A stretch of DNA of 64,000 bases from Clostridiales bacterium (GCA_013619125.1 JABXKS010000003.1:27151-91150), one strand, 5' to 3'. Numbered from the stretch's first letter, positions 22,111-36,223 are shown. The notes: a model not told the origin generated them from the sequence alone. Numbers and translations are program-made.

Positions 22111-23037
22111 CTATTTATCCAATCGAATACGCGGGTCGATGAATCCATACAAAATATCAACCAAAAAGATCATAAAGATCAAAACAGCTGAGTAGAAGAT
22201 CGTCGTTCCCATAATCAATGGATAATCCCGTTGTTGAATCGATTGAATGAAGAACTTCCCTAATCCAGGCACCCCAAAGATTTTTTCAATAACAAAGGTA
22301 CCCGTTAAAAGAGTTGCTATCAATGGACCCAAAACAGTAATGTTCGGAAGGATCGCATTTCGAACGCCATGTCCCCAAATAACTTTTGCACGCGGCAAGC
22401 CTTTCGCTTTTGCAGTTAAAATATAGTCTTGATTTAACACATCCAACAAACTTGTTCTCATCAAGCGGGCTTGGAATGCAATAACACGGAATCCCAATGC
22501 CAATGCCGGAAGAACGATATATTCAGGTCCATCCCAACGCGCTACTGGGAACCAACCCAAATGCACAGCAAATACATACTGGAATAAGGACGCGAACACG
22601 AAGTTCGGAACCGATACCCCCAAAATAGCAATAAAGATAACAAAATAGTCGAAAAATTTCGCATGGTTCAATGCTGCGACTATACCAAGTGTCAAACCAG
22701 TTAAAACACCAAACAACGCCGACCAAATCCCCAAAGTAAAGGATGCGGGCCATGCCTGCTCAATCATATCATTCACCGACCGATTTTTATACTTCATCGA
22801 ATCGCCGAAATCCTGTTCAATCACTACATTCTTTAAGTAAATCAAGTACTGCTGTGGTAATGGTTTGTCCAACCCGTATTTCGCTTCCAGGTTAGCCATG
22901 ATCTCCGGTTGGATCTCCCTGTTCTCATTCGTGAACGGATCGCCAGGAATGGAATGCATAAGGAAGAACGTAATCGTGATGACTACCCACAACGTAATAG
23001 CCATGGATATCAATCGCTTGCCAATGTACCTTAACAA
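22111..23037 (-). CDS. oppB: oligopeptide ABC transporter permease
   Basis: MLRYIGKRLISMAITLWVVITITFFLMHSIPGDPF and DYILTAKAKGLPRAKVIWGHGVRNAILP. Confidence 0.94.
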   Translation of the reverse strand: MLRYIGKRLISMAITLWVVITITFFLMHSIPGDPFTNENREIQPEIMANLEAKYGLDKPLPQQYLIYLKNVVIEQDFGDSMKYKNRSVNDMIEQAWPASFTLGIWSALFGVLTGLTLGIVAALNHAKFFDYFVIFIAILGVSVPNFVFASLFQYVFAVHLGWFPVARWDGPEYIVLPALALGFRVIAFQARLMRTSLLDVLNQDYILTAKAKGLPRAKVIWGHGVRNAILPNITVLGPLIATLLTGTFVIEKIFGVPGLGKFFIQSIQQRDYPLIMGTTIFYSAVLIFMIFLVDILYGFIDPRIRLDK

Positions 23038-23471
23038 TGAACTACACCTCCGTTTGAATTAATAAGTCGTTTCCGATCACCTTCTTAACCTGTCGCATTT
23101 TCCTCATCATCAAAATCACGCGTCGGCCAAGTCACATGAAGAGAATTAATAAGGAAAGCAAAAAGATAAGACGATCATCGAGAAGAAAAAAGAAATGCCT
23201 TGTTCCTAAAAATAGTTGCACTGCATTTACTTTATCTTACTGAATCCCCCCTCTGAATGCAATTACAGGGGTCTTAAGAAATATTAAGTAACCGTAACCT
23301 GAAAACGTTGTACCTTTACGAAAATTACATATTTTTGTCCTGTACTTTACAAAATTGACCACATTTGCATAATAAAATAACCCCCACCAAGAATGTTCTT
23401 TCATCTTTCGAGGGTTTCTGAAATAACTTCGTTACAAACTGGTAATAACTTCGGTTTTTTCCAGTTTTGAT

Positions 23472-23508
23472 ACAAAATAAAGCAAACGGAAGAACAACTT
23501 CCGTTTGC
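23472..23508 (-). terminator. intrinsic terminator downstream of ligA
   Basis: Minus strand GCAAACGGAAGTTGTTCTTCCGTTTGC followed by TTTATTTT. Confidence 0.65.
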
Positions 23509-23607
23509 CACCTTTGACAAGATTTTCATAGTATGTCTTTTCCATGCAACCATTTGTATTCCTACTTATCATACTTCTTTTGCTGAGACTTGTAAATCCC
23601 ATCGGAA

Positions 23608-25590
<1,983 letters not shown>

Positions 25591-25601
25591 TCAAATACTC
25601 C

Positions 25602-27824
<2,223 letters not shown>

Positions 27825-27887
27825 GCCTGCTCCTTTCAACCACAAAAAAAGAGGGAAACCTCAACAAGCTTCCTCTCATAAAGTATA

Positions 27888-28616
27888 TCATATTTCCTCT
27901 TCCTCAGAACCATTTTCTTCTTCCTCCCGATGAATTCGTTTCGCATCCTCGTAGAAACGTTTCAATTTTTTCACGTTGGAAATCCATAAATATAGGAGGA
28001 ATGGAAAGAAAAAAATCATCAAACCCCATCTCTCTGCCATTAAAATAAAATCAAACAAGCCATGAAGAACAACGGGCACCCACAATGACTTGAGCAAATG
28101 ACGTCTTCGATCAGATTCCGTTGGAGAGAACTTCGCCAAACTCACCTCATACCCCATGGCAATCGCAAACAGCATATGCGCCGGTACGGAAAGAACCCCA
28201 CGATAAATGGCAACCAAAGGCTCCTGGGCATATTGAAAAAGAACATATGAAATATTTTCAACTGTTGCAAAACCCAAAGCGATCAGCACGGAAAACACGA
28301 TTCCATCCAAGCGTTGATCAAAAAACTTAGCACGCCAAATTCCACGCATCAAAAATCGGCGCTTCATCCATTCTTCCGTAAACCCCGCCACCACAAAGGC
28401 AAAATATGCAATCTCTAAAGGCGTTCCCCGGAAGGGATTCAACATGGAGAGAATCGTTTCAACCCCCAATACCGGAAATACGGAAAAGGCTCCCCAGAAA
28501 AAAAACCGAAGCATATAACGAATGGGTTCTCGATCATAGCGATCCAAATATACCATAATCAGTATTAAGAGTACAGCTGGTAAAACGGCCATAAATAGCA
28601 ATCGAATGGGTTCCAT
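27888..28616 (-). CDS. PrsW-family intramembrane metalloprotease-like protein
   Basis: AGFTEEWMKRRFL (EExxK), LDGIVFSVLIALGFATVENISYVL, HMLFAIAMGYEV and VVLHGLFDFIL. Confidence 0.88.
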   Translation of the reverse strand: MEPIRLLFMAVLPAVLLILIMVYLDRYDREPIRYMLRFFFWGAFSVFPVLGVETILSMLNPFRGTPLEIAYFAFVVAGFTEEWMKRRFLMRGIWRAKFFDQRLDGIVFSVLIALGFATVENISYVLFQYAQEPLVAIYRGVLSVPAHMLFAIAMGYEVSLAKFSPTESDRRRHLLKSLWVPVVLHGLFDFILMAERWGLMIFFFPFLLYLWISNVKKLKRFYEDAKRIHREEEENGSEEEEI

Positions 28617-28667
28617 AAATGCCTCCTAGTATTATGATATCCCTTTTTCTCCTCGCCTTGTTACGAA

Positions 28668-28696
28668 TTGTCATTTCGACCAAAAAAAGATATACT
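28668..28696 (+). promoter_or_regulatory. sigma-A-type promoter of the M29 aminopeptidase gene
   Basis: TTGTCA (28668)-N17-TATACT (28691-28696). Confidence 0.7.
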
Positions 28697-28724
28697 AAAA
28701 GTACTAAAATAAGGGGGTACTACC

Positions 28725-29828
28725 ATGAGTCAAAGTTATTTGAAGAAAATGGCCCACACCATGATTCACTATTCCATGAAGCTGGAAAAGGGCGAATGGT
28801 TTGTCATTCGTTGCCACCCAAGTGCGAAAGCATTGGCGAAAGAAGTGTACAAAGAGGCGCTTGCCGTAGGCGCTCATCCACAGGTTTGGTTCCAGGATCA
28901 AGAGTTCGATGAATTGTTCTACAAAAATGCAAGCGAGGAACAATTGACCTATATCGATCCGATCTCAAAACTTCGTGTAGAAAAACTGGATGCGATGCTA
29001 TACATTCAAGGCTCAGATAACACAAAAGCCCTTGCCAACGTCCCTTCCGAAAAAATGGTCAAATCCATTCAAGCAAAAAAAGAATTAAACAACCTCTATT
29101 TTGAGCGGGCTGATAGCGGCGCGCTGAAATGGTGTATCTGTCAATACCCAACAAATTCTGCCGCACAAGACGCGGAAATGAGTCTAGACGAATATGAAGA
29201 CTTCGTATTTGGCGCTTGTCTTTTGAAAGAAGAAGATCCGATTCAAGCATGGAAAGATCTCCATGATCATCAGGAAAAAATCATTTCCTATCTTGCAGAC
29301 AAAAAAGAATTGCGATTCAAATCAACCGATACCGACCTTACTCTTTCCGTGGATGGAAGAAAATGGATCAATTCCGATGGCCGAAACAACTTCCCTAGCG
29401 GCGAGGTTTTCACCTCTCCGGTTGAAGATAGCGCCAATGGTGTGATACGGTTCACCTTCCCTGGCGTATTCATGGATAAACCGATTGAAGATATTACACT
29501 AACTTTTGAAAACGGAAAAGTGATCGACGCAAAAGCGAAAGCAGGCAATGAATTGCTGCAAGAAGTATTGAATACCGATGAAGGCGCTCGCTTCCTTGGT
29601 GAATGTGCCATTGGAACCAATTATGGCATACAGAATTTCACTAAAAACATTTTATTTGACGAAAAACTGGGCGGCACCATCCACCTCGCGGTCGGACGCG
29701 GATTCGGTGAAGCTGGTGGCACCAATGTTTCCTCCATTCATTGGGATTTGATTTGCGATATGAAAACCGGTGGAGAAATTTATGCCGACGGCGAATTATT
29801 TTATCAAAATGGAAAGTTCATCAAATAG
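28725..29828 (+). CDS. aminopeptidase, M29 (thermophilic metallopeptidase) family
   Basis: MSQSYLKKMAHTMIHYSMKLEKGEWFVIRCHPSAKAL; NFPSGEVFTSPVEDSANGVIRF; GTNYGIQNFTKNILFDEKLGGTIHLAVGRGFGEAGGTN. Confidence 0.93.
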   Translation: MSQSYLKKMAHTMIHYSMKLEKGEWFVIRCHPSAKALAKEVYKEALAVGAHPQVWFQDQEFDELFYKNASEEQLTYIDPISKLRVEKLDAMLYIQGSDNTKALANVPSEKMVKSIQAKKELNNLYFERADSGALKWCICQYPTNSAAQDAEMSLDEYEDFVFGACLLKEEDPIQAWKDLHDHQEKIISYLADKKELRFKSTDTDLTLSVDGRKWINSDGRNNFPSGEVFTSPVEDSANGVIRFTFPGVFMDKPIEDITLTFENGKVIDAKAKAGNELLQEVLNTDEGARFLGECAIGTNYGIQNFTKNILFDEKLGGTIHLAVGRGFGEAGGTNVSSIHWDLICDMKTGGEIYADGELFYQNGKFIK

Positions 29829-29837
29829 CTGAAAACC

Positions 29838-29933
29838 CTGGAGAAAATAGTAATAGGCTCCCCTTGTGAAAGACAGTACTATCATTTCTACTGTCTCATA
29901 CAAGGGGAGCCTATCATTTTCTCAGGGTTTTTT
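29838..29933. terminator. very long imperfect inverted repeat, probable bidirectional terminator
   Basis: AAACCCTGGAGAAAATAGTAATAGGCTCCCCTTGTGAAAGACAGTA ... TACTGTCTCATACAAGGGGAGCCTATCATTTTCTCAGGGTTT; arms about 42-46 nt between convergent genes. Confidence 0.75.
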
Positions 29934-30967
29934 TATTCTTCTAAAACCGGAATTGATTCTGAATATGGCGGCCACGCAACGCCCTTTTCCGTAATAATTC
30001 CTGTGATATATCGATTCGGCGTCACATCGAAGGCTGGATTTTCAATCCGCACTCCGTCTGGAGCAATTTGGATCCCTCGAATATGAGTAACCTCGCGGGA
30101 ATCCCTCTGCTCGATCGGGATTTCCTCTCCAGAACTCATTCGAAAATCAACGGTTGATGTAGGCGCAGCCACATAGAAGGGAATACCATTTTCCTTTGCG
30201 AGCACTGCAACACCATAGGTTCCAATCTTATTGGCGACATCGCCATTGTTTGCAATCCGATCGGCACCCACGACCACGGCTTGAATCCGACCAATTTTCA
30301 TAAAATGACCCGCCATATTGTCTGTAATCAAGGTCACTGGAATCCCATCCGCATGGAGTTCGTAAGCCGTTAATCGCGCTCCCTGAAGATACGGTCTAGT
30401 TTCATCCGCATAGACAGAAATGGTGGGATCTTTTTCAAAAGCAGCCCGGATCACCCCAAGGGCTGTTCCGTAATCTCCAGTTGCCAAGGCACCTGCATTA
30501 CAATGGGTTAGTATCGTTGCCCCTTCCGGGATCAACTCCGCACCAAAATGGCCCATGGTTTTGCACATTGCTATATCCTCTTCATGGATTAAAATTGCCT
30601 CTTGCTCAAACGCGTGAATCATTTCACCTGTAGAAAGTGTCCCGCGCTTCACCATCAATGCTTCCATCCGATTCAACGCCCAAAACAGATTGACTGCTGT
30701 AGGTCGTGTTTCCGCCAAGCGCTTGATTGCAAGCCGTATCGCCTGATCAAAGTCTTCGCGATTGGAGCAACTAGCGCTTTCGATCCCACTCAAAGCAACA
30801 CCGTAGGCAGCCGTAATTCCGATTGCCGGCGCACCTCGAACGATCATATCCTCAATAGCGACTGCTGTTTCTTCCACCGTTTTACATGTAATCTCAAGAT
30901 ATTCTGTAGGAAGTTTGGTTTGATCCACCAAACGCAACTCCTGATTCTCCCAAAAAATCGGTCTCAT
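29933..30967 (-). CDS. mtnA: S-methyl-5-thioribose-1-phosphate isomerase
   Basis: [57 protein letters not shown] and [20 protein letters not shown]. Confidence 0.95.
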   Translation of the reverse strand: MRPIFWENQELRLVDQTKLPTEYLEITCKTVEETAVAIEDMIVRGAPAIGITAAYGVALSGIESASCSNREDFDQAIRLAIKRLAETRPTAVNLFWALNRMEALMVKRGTLSTGEMIHAFEQEAILIHEEDIAMCKTMGHFGAELIPEGATILTHCNAGALATGDYGTALGVIRAAFEKDPTISVYADETRPYLQGARLTAYELHADGIPVTLITDNMAGHFMKIGRIQAVVVGADRIANNGDVANKIGTYGVAVLAKENGIPFYVAAPTSTVDFRMSSGEEIPIEQRDSREVTHIRGIQIAPDGVRIENPAFDVTPNRYITGIITEKGVAWPPYSESIPVLEE

Positions 30968-30977
30968 TACAGCCTCC

Positions 30978-31727
30978 TTATAGACGATCAATCATACGGA
31001 TAACCACGTGTTTTACCTTTTCAACATTATCGGCAAAAACTTTCATCACTGCATCCGCAGTCACTGGAACGATGGATGGATCATCTTCGAGTCCCGCGTC
31101 ATAATCCGTAATCATGGAAATGTTGGCATAAGCAATGCCCAATTCCAGTGCCAAATAGCACTCGGGATATTGCGTCATATTAATGACTTCCCAGCCCATT
31201 TGATTAAACCACCGGCTTTCCGCTCGAGTTGAGAACCGCGGTCCGTTAATTACGACAACCGTTCCTTTTTTATGGACGGGATAACCCAATTCTTGACAGG
31301 TGTCAATCGCAAGTTTGCGTAGCAACAGATCATAGGGATCCGCCGCAGACAAATGCTCCACTTTGGGACCATCGAAATACGTCTCCGCTCTACCCTTTGT
31401 TCGATCAACGAATTGATCGCAAATCACAAATTCTCCCGGCTTCACATTTACCTGAAGGCTACCACAGGCATTTACCGCAATAATCTGCTTGACCCCCAAT
31501 TGCTTCATAGCAACCATATTGGCTCGATAAGGGACCAAATGCGGTGGAAACCGATGATCTCTTCCGTGTCTTGGTAGGAAGGCAACCCGTTTTCCCCCAA
31601 CTTCTCCAATAAATATCGAATCACTGGGGTCTCCGTAAGGTGTCTTTATTCGCACCTCTTCTGCATTCTCAAATAATGAATAAAATCCCGAACCGCCAAT
31701 GATTCCAATTTCAACATTTTGATTCAT
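30978..31727 (-). CDS. mtnP: S-methyl-5'-thioadenosine phosphorylase
   Basis: [47 protein letters not shown] and [29 protein letters not shown]. Confidence 0.94.
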   Translation of the reverse strand: MNQNVEIGIIGGSGFYSLFENAEEVRIKTPYGDPSDSIFIGEVGGKRVAFLPRHGRDHRFPPHLVPYRANMVAMKQLGVKQIIAVNACGSLQVNVKPGEFVICDQFVDRTKGRAETYFDGPKVEHLSAADPYDLLLRKLAIDTCQELGYPVHKKGTVVVINGPRFSTRAESRWFNQMGWEVINMTQYPECYLALELGIAYANISMITDYDAGLEDDPSIVPVTADAVMKVFADNVEKVKHVVIRMIDRL

Positions 31728-31788
31728 CGCTCACAACTCCTTTGTTGTAAAATTCTGTCTCATTCTATTCTATCAAATCAAAAAAAAA

Positions 31789-31815
31789 AGAACAGATAGA
31801 ATCCTGTTCTTTTTA
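31789..31815 (-). terminator. intrinsic terminator after the coiled-coil gene
   Basis: AAAAGAACAGATAGAATCCTGTTCTTTT hairpin overlapping the stop region. Confidence 0.6.
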
Positions 31816-33480
31816 GCTAATTTGATGCCCTTCCATCTCTTTCGTGGATCCCAAGCGAATAAATCCCGCGATGCCCCAACGAATAAATTGATTGATATAA
31901 TATCGATTGCATTTGGAACAATGCAGCAATCGAACCGTTTGATACGATCCGACCTGATTCAAATCACGTTCAGATTTACTACGGAAAGTTTTTAAAGAAA
32001 CTTCCTCATAACTTAAAATGGTTTCATCTACCAGACAAGTTTTTCCTTCTCCTCCGACCAAATACACCTCTTCTACCTGTGTCAATTTTTCAACGGTGGT
32101 TTGCTTTGGATCGACCAACGCCACCTCTGGCTTAGCAACCCTTTCAGTTACAGTGGCATTCGCTTCAGGTGTAGCCGATTCCGATTCGAATCTTATCTGC
32201 TCTGCCTTCGCTTGAAGCCGTTCTTTCATCATCGGGAATACGCGCTCGCGAATTTCTGGTTCTACACATCGCATAAAGGTAACTCGATCGTCAAATTGCT
32301 TTTGAGCCGAGTCAACATATCTTCCGTCTCTTATCGCATCAACATATTCTCGATATAGTTTTGCTTCAGGAATCGGCAGTAATATTTTTTCCTTCATCCC
32401 TTGCAAGTTTTCTTTAATCACTTCATCCTGATCAAAGAAAAGCGCCATATACAACAACGACCAAGATTGCTCATTCTGTATGTTGATAGACTGAAGTGTC
32501 CCTCGATCCCGATTGATTCTCAACCAATGCGTAAATTCGTACTTCATAGACATTTGGAAGTATAGCACACTCAAATCCATCAAGGTTTCCGTGGTGTTCA
32601 CTCCAGCAAGAAGAATGGTTTCAAGACTGCCATGATTCAACTGTAGAAAGGTGCGTATTGCTTCAAATTGTCCCTTTGCAACCGCAAATCGGATCATTTG
32701 AACAAATCCATCTCGAACAACCGATTCATATCCATTCGATACCAGGACTAGACGATCCATCAAATCAAAATAGGAATGAATCATTTCTGGATCACCCGCT
32801 TGCCATTCCGCTTCTTTCGTTCTCAAGAAGGTGATTGCCGCCTCTCGTTCTCCGCGTTTCAAAGCAGTGATCGCTGGAGCAAAAAAATTCTGATCAGGTT
32901 TTTCGACCAAGCTCGGTTCTCCTACAGTCTCTTGAAGATCCATAGAGAATATCCCCCTACTAGGAGACACATGCTCAGATGGTTTAGCTGACGCATGGAT
33001 CGCCGCTGGATTTTCCATACCAAGCCCCGATTGTTCAAGATCCATTTCAAAGAGTGCTCGATGATGATCCGAAGCTTGTTCAAGATTCTTCAACCCGCTT
33101 GCTTGTTGCTGTGTTGGCTGCACGGAAGTGCCCATTTGTTTCTGAATGAAGCTGGCACGCTGTAACAACTCATCGTAGGTTTCTTCCGGTTTCGGTTTCG
33201 TCACGATGATTTCCTTCGTCGGCATCTCAATGACTTGACCCGATTCATTCAAACGCTCTTTCAAGTCTTCAATTTCCCGCTTTGCATCCGCCAATTCACC
33301 AACCAATAGATTGATTTGCTTTTTTGCCATTTCAAGGTGGATTTGGGTTTCTTTCAGCTCACGGTCTCGAGATTTCAATTCCTCAAGCGCCCATTGGGTA
33401 AATTCATTCAATTGTTCCGCTAGTTGCTGAAAGTTCTCTTGTGCGCGTTGAAAATTTCTTTCATTGAAACCCATCTTCAC
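31813..33480 (-). CDS. uncharacterised protein with N-terminal coiled coil and C-terminal CxxC segment
   Basis: Heptad-rich N-terminus (ELKSRDRELKETQIHLEMAKKQINLLVGELADAKREIEDLKERLNES); C-terminal LLHCSKCNRYYINQFIRWGIAGFI. Long ORF with good codon structure. Confidence 0.7.
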   Translation of the reverse strand: MKMGFNERNFQRAQENFQQLAEQLNEFTQWALEELKSRDRELKETQIHLEMAKKQINLLVGELADAKREIEDLKERLNESGQVIEMPTKEIIVTKPKPEETYDELLQRASFIQKQMGTSVQPTQQQASGLKNLEQASDHHRALFEMDLEQSGLGMENPAAIHASAKPSEHVSPSRGIFSMDLQETVGEPSLVEKPDQNFFAPAITALKRGEREAAITFLRTKEAEWQAGDPEMIHSYFDLMDRLVLVSNGYESVVRDGFVQMIRFAVAKGQFEAIRTFLQLNHGSLETILLAGVNTTETLMDLSVLYFQMSMKYEFTHWLRINRDRGTLQSINIQNEQSWSLLYMALFFDQDEVIKENLQGMKEKILLPIPEAKLYREYVDAIRDGRYVDSAQKQFDDRVTFMRCVEPEIRERVFPMMKERLQAKAEQIRFESESATPEANATVTERVAKPEVALVDPKQTTVEKLTQVEEVYLVGGEGKTCLVDETILSYEEVSLKTFRSKSERDLNQVGSYQTVRLLHCSKCNRYYINQFIRWGIAGFIRLGSTKEMEGHQIS

Positions 33481-33490
33481 ACCTCCTTCT

Positions 33491-33829
33491 CTAGGTTCTT
33501 ACTTCAAATTGATTCTTGCATGAGGAGCAACGAACTCGAATCTTCCCTTTTCCTTTTGGAATTCGCATTCTCTGTCCGCAATGGGGACAAGCCTGCACCT
33601 GATAATCCACATGAGCTTTTATCCACTCGGGTGAAAAACCCACCTGTTGCGCGTCTCCAATTACGAAAGACGGCACTCCTGTCATTTGACGTCGCATCAT
33701 TTCCTGTCGTGCTCCCGGATCCCGGCTGACATCCCGCTCGATATACCGATATCCTTCCTTCCGCAAAAAATCCTTTGCGGTTGTACAATGCGGTCAAGTT
33801 GGTGATGTAAAAATGACAATGTTTTCCAT
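33491..33829 (-). CDS. putative selenocysteine-containing glutaredoxin-like protein with C-terminal zinc ribbon (in-frame TGA at 33794-33796)
   Basis: Minus strand ATG at 33829 reads MENIVIFTSPT-(TGA)-PHCTTAKDFLRKEGYRYIERDVSRDPGARQEMMRRQMTGVPSFVIGDAQQVGFSPEWIKAHVDYQVQACPHCGQRMRIPKGKGKIRVRCSSCKNQFEVRT. The TGA occupies the first Cys of the Grx TCPHC motif and frame is conserved on both sides. The tracked ORF (33491-33766) begins at an internal TTG. Confidence 0.87.
33761..33780 (-). promoter_or_regulatory. bacterial SECIS-like stem-loop downstream of the UGA codon
   Basis: Minus strand CCGCAAA-GGATTT-TTTGCGG: perfect 7-bp stem, apical loop starting GG, 13 nt after the TGA. Confidence 0.78.
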
Positions 33830-33879
33830 CTGATAATAACCCTTTCTTTTCCTTCTTTTCTTTATTTTACTTTGGATCA

Positions 33880-33917
33880 CAAAAAATAGCAAACCCCCTA
33901 AAAAAGGGGGTTTGCAA
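33880..33917. terminator. bidirectional terminator downstream of the secreted peptidase gene
   Basis: AAATAGCAAACCCCCTAAAAAAGGGGGTTTGCAAATTTTT. Confidence 0.8.
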
Positions 33918-33921
33918 ATTT

Positions 33922-36192
33922 TTATTTCTCAAGTTTTACAGGATGCGTCGGATGAACAGGATGCGCTGGTTTTCCTGGCTTATTTGGCTTTCCAGGATCA
34001 ACCGGATCATCAGGTCCTACCGGATCGTCTGGTACTCCAGGATCATCCGGATCTCCAGGTCCCTCAGGATCTTCCGGTCCAAACGGATCTTCCGGTCCGT
34101 ATGGAAGCGCAGGAATTGCCTTCATATCCTGAGGTGTCAGGAATTCATAGGTGAAGTCCACATATCCTTTGGTTCCATCAGGTGCCGGATACCAAACGAT
34201 CATATAGGTATCGCCGGCTGCCAGCAATTGCTTCAGTTTAATTGCATCCATTTCCGTGACATCCATCGGATTGAGACTGATCACATGATTGACACGGTTA
34301 CCCGTACGGTTAATGAATACCACTTGATAATCCACATAGGTCTCTGTAATTTCCTGTAACGAATAAAATCCGTCCAAGGATCCATTCTCAATGCCTAGAT
34401 CAACTCCCGGCACTTCAATATCCTTCACATACCATCCTTCATTGAATGTCGCCCAATCCGTCATATACCGGAATGCCACGTGAATCTCTTGGCCTGTGTA
34501 GGCATCCAAATCAAACTCCATCGGCATCCAGGCGGCGCCCGATGTCCCTGTTAAACCCGGCAGATTATCTATGATTGCCGGATATCCGCCCGGATCGACA
34601 TCGTAGGTTGTATAGGCGTTTTCAAGGCTTGTCCATGTAAAACCACCATCGACAGATACTTGAACCATGCCATAATCCCATAACTCTTCAATATCAAACC
34701 AAGTCTCAAATTGAACGCTTGCCGTGGTCACGCCAGTCAAGTCCACTGGAAGGATCATCATATTGTCCTTCTCATCACCCATATTGCCATAAAGCGCAGC
34801 ACCGCCGCTGGCCGGCGATTCGTCCACTTCCACCCAAGGTGTTGACATAAAGTCAATACCGTCAAATTTAACCCCTTTGATATTGTTCATATTCTCAAGG
34901 TGTTTATAATCTCCACCCCAAGCAGGAACGCCATCTTTGTCATAGAACAACGCTTTTTCGAAATCCAATCCGCCCTCATACTCAGCCAGCTCGATGCTGG
35001 TAAATTCATAGATCCCTTGCCCCGGCATCGGCGCATCGATTGCTACCGCCACAGAAAATCGACGGAAGACTTCTTCAAAGTCGATTCCAGCGCCAAACAA
35101 ATCGAGAACCATATTCACACTTTCAAAACCGCTAACGGGACTCGTTGCCAATTCGCGTGTGAACTCAGCTCCAAATTGGTCAAACAGATACAATTGCAGC
35201 AAGTATGCTTGACCATAATCTGCCAAAACTTCCGGACCCGTATCTGCATTGTAATGCTCGTCCCAATCAACCAAAGAATTCTCTGGATGATCCAAGAAGA
35301 ACTGAACGTGTACATCAGCATGACCGTACCCACACAGATACTCAGCAAAGTCAGACATGCCTTCATTCAACCATGTCGTCTCATGAGGATCGTTATCGTC
35401 ATGAATTAGATGTTGATATTCATGGGCCGTTGTGCCGAAGAAAGTGGTTTCCAATCTTGTTTCCCAAGAGTTGGTATCCAGCGTGATAACATTGCGATCA
35501 AAATATGCCTCAAAGGTTGGTGAATAAAATCCCGCGATAAAAAACGGATATGTATCGTCATAATAACTGTCGTCGCGGACATTGTCGACCAGAATAATGT
35601 TTCGTTCTATTCCATCGTCCGGCTCATAATACCCGGAATCAAAGTATCCCCATGCACATAATAGTGCATCTGTTCCATAATGTGCATCCGGCATTCCAAA
35701 GAACTCCGTATCCGTTGGATAAATATTACTGTCGAACTCGTCCCGCAACAAATCCACTTGGTCCTGGGTAATGACCGGGTCGTCCCGCGAATCGCCTTCC
35801 AGATAAGTGATGTCATCTGCAACCCAGACTTCCACATCGATACCCAAACTTCTCAATGTGAAGGTCTTAAATGAATACATACCGGTGGTTGCATCCAATC
35901 CCAAGAAATACTTATTCCCCCCGTCGTAGGTAAAGGTTGATTCCGCTGCTTCTTCCTCTTCCGCCGGCTCCTCGTCGAAATTGAACGTTGCCGCAGCTTG
36001 ACGAATTTGTTCGTCCAACTCAACTCGCAGCTCCTCATCATTCGCTTGATGACGCAGCCAAGGTCCGATATCGGCAACATCACCATAGCGGCTTACACGG
36101 GCGTCTTCCGATGTTGCACCTGCAAATCCGCTTGGAATCAGCGCTGAAATAACAAGAATCAACACCAATAAAACTGAAATTCTTTTTCTCAT
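33922..36192 (-). CDS. secreted zinc metallopeptidase (immune-inhibitor-A/M6-like) with MAM-like region and Pro-rich tail
   Basis: Signal peptide MRKRISVLLVLILVISALIPSGFAGA; TTAHEYQHLIHDDNDPHETTWLNEGMSDFAEYLCGYG (HExxH); WDYGMVQVSVDGGFTWTSLE...GWYVKDIEVPG; tail GPEDPFGPEDPEGPGDPDDPG... Start placed after an AAAGGAGG ribosome-binding site, not at 36336, which lies within the riboswitch. Confidence 0.85.
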   Translation of the reverse strand: MRKRISVLLVLILVISALIPSGFAGATSEDARVSRYGDVADIGPWLRHQANDEELRVELDEQIRQAAATFNFDEEPAEEEEAAESTFTYDGGNKYFLGLDATTGMYSFKTFTLRSLGIDVEVWVADDITYLEGDSRDDPVITQDQVDLLRDEFDSNIYPTDTEFFGMPDAHYGTDALLCAWGYFDSGYYEPDDGIERNIILVDNVRDDSYYDDTYPFFIAGFYSPTFEAYFDRNVITLDTNSWETRLETTFFGTTAHEYQHLIHDDNDPHETTWLNEGMSDFAEYLCGYGHADVHVQFFLDHPENSLVDWDEHYNADTGPEVLADYGQAYLLQLYLFDQFGAEFTRELATSPVSGFESVNMVLDLFGAGIDFEEVFRRFSVAVAIDAPMPGQGIYEFTSIELAEYEGGLDFEKALFYDKDGVPAWGGDYKHLENMNNIKGVKFDGIDFMSTPWVEVDESPASGGAALYGNMGDEKDNMMILPVDLTGVTTASVQFETWFDIEELWDYGMVQVSVDGGFTWTSLENAYTTYDVDPGGYPAIIDNLPGLTGTSGAAWMPMEFDLDAYTGQEIHVAFRYMTDWATFNEGWYVKDIEVPGVDLGIENGSLDGFYSLQEITETYVDYQVVFINRTGNRVNHVISLNPMDVTEMDAIKLKQLLAAGDTYMIVWYPAPDGTKGYVDFTYEFLTPQDMKAIPALPYGPEDPFGPEDPEGPGDPDDPGVPDDPVGPDDPVDPGKPNKPGKPAHPVHPTHPVKLEK

Positions 36193-36223
36193 ATAAATCC
36201 TCCTTTTGAAATTTTTGGCAATC

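Noticed and set aside
23038-23607. Possible riboswitch in the long oppB-ligA intergenic region
   Set aside because: No known aptamer core recognised; only a terminator-like hairpin is supported.
33504-33797. 97-aa minus-strand ORF MTALYNRKGFFAEGR... overlapping the selenoprotein gene
   Set aside because: Out-of-frame alternative with no domain similarity; the glutaredoxin frame is far better supported.
33912-34359. Repetitive plus-strand ORFs (DRLVLQDHPDLQVPQD... and RIIRSYRIVWYSRIIRI...)
   Set aside because: Mirror translations of the Pro/Asp-rich tail of the minus-strand peptidase.
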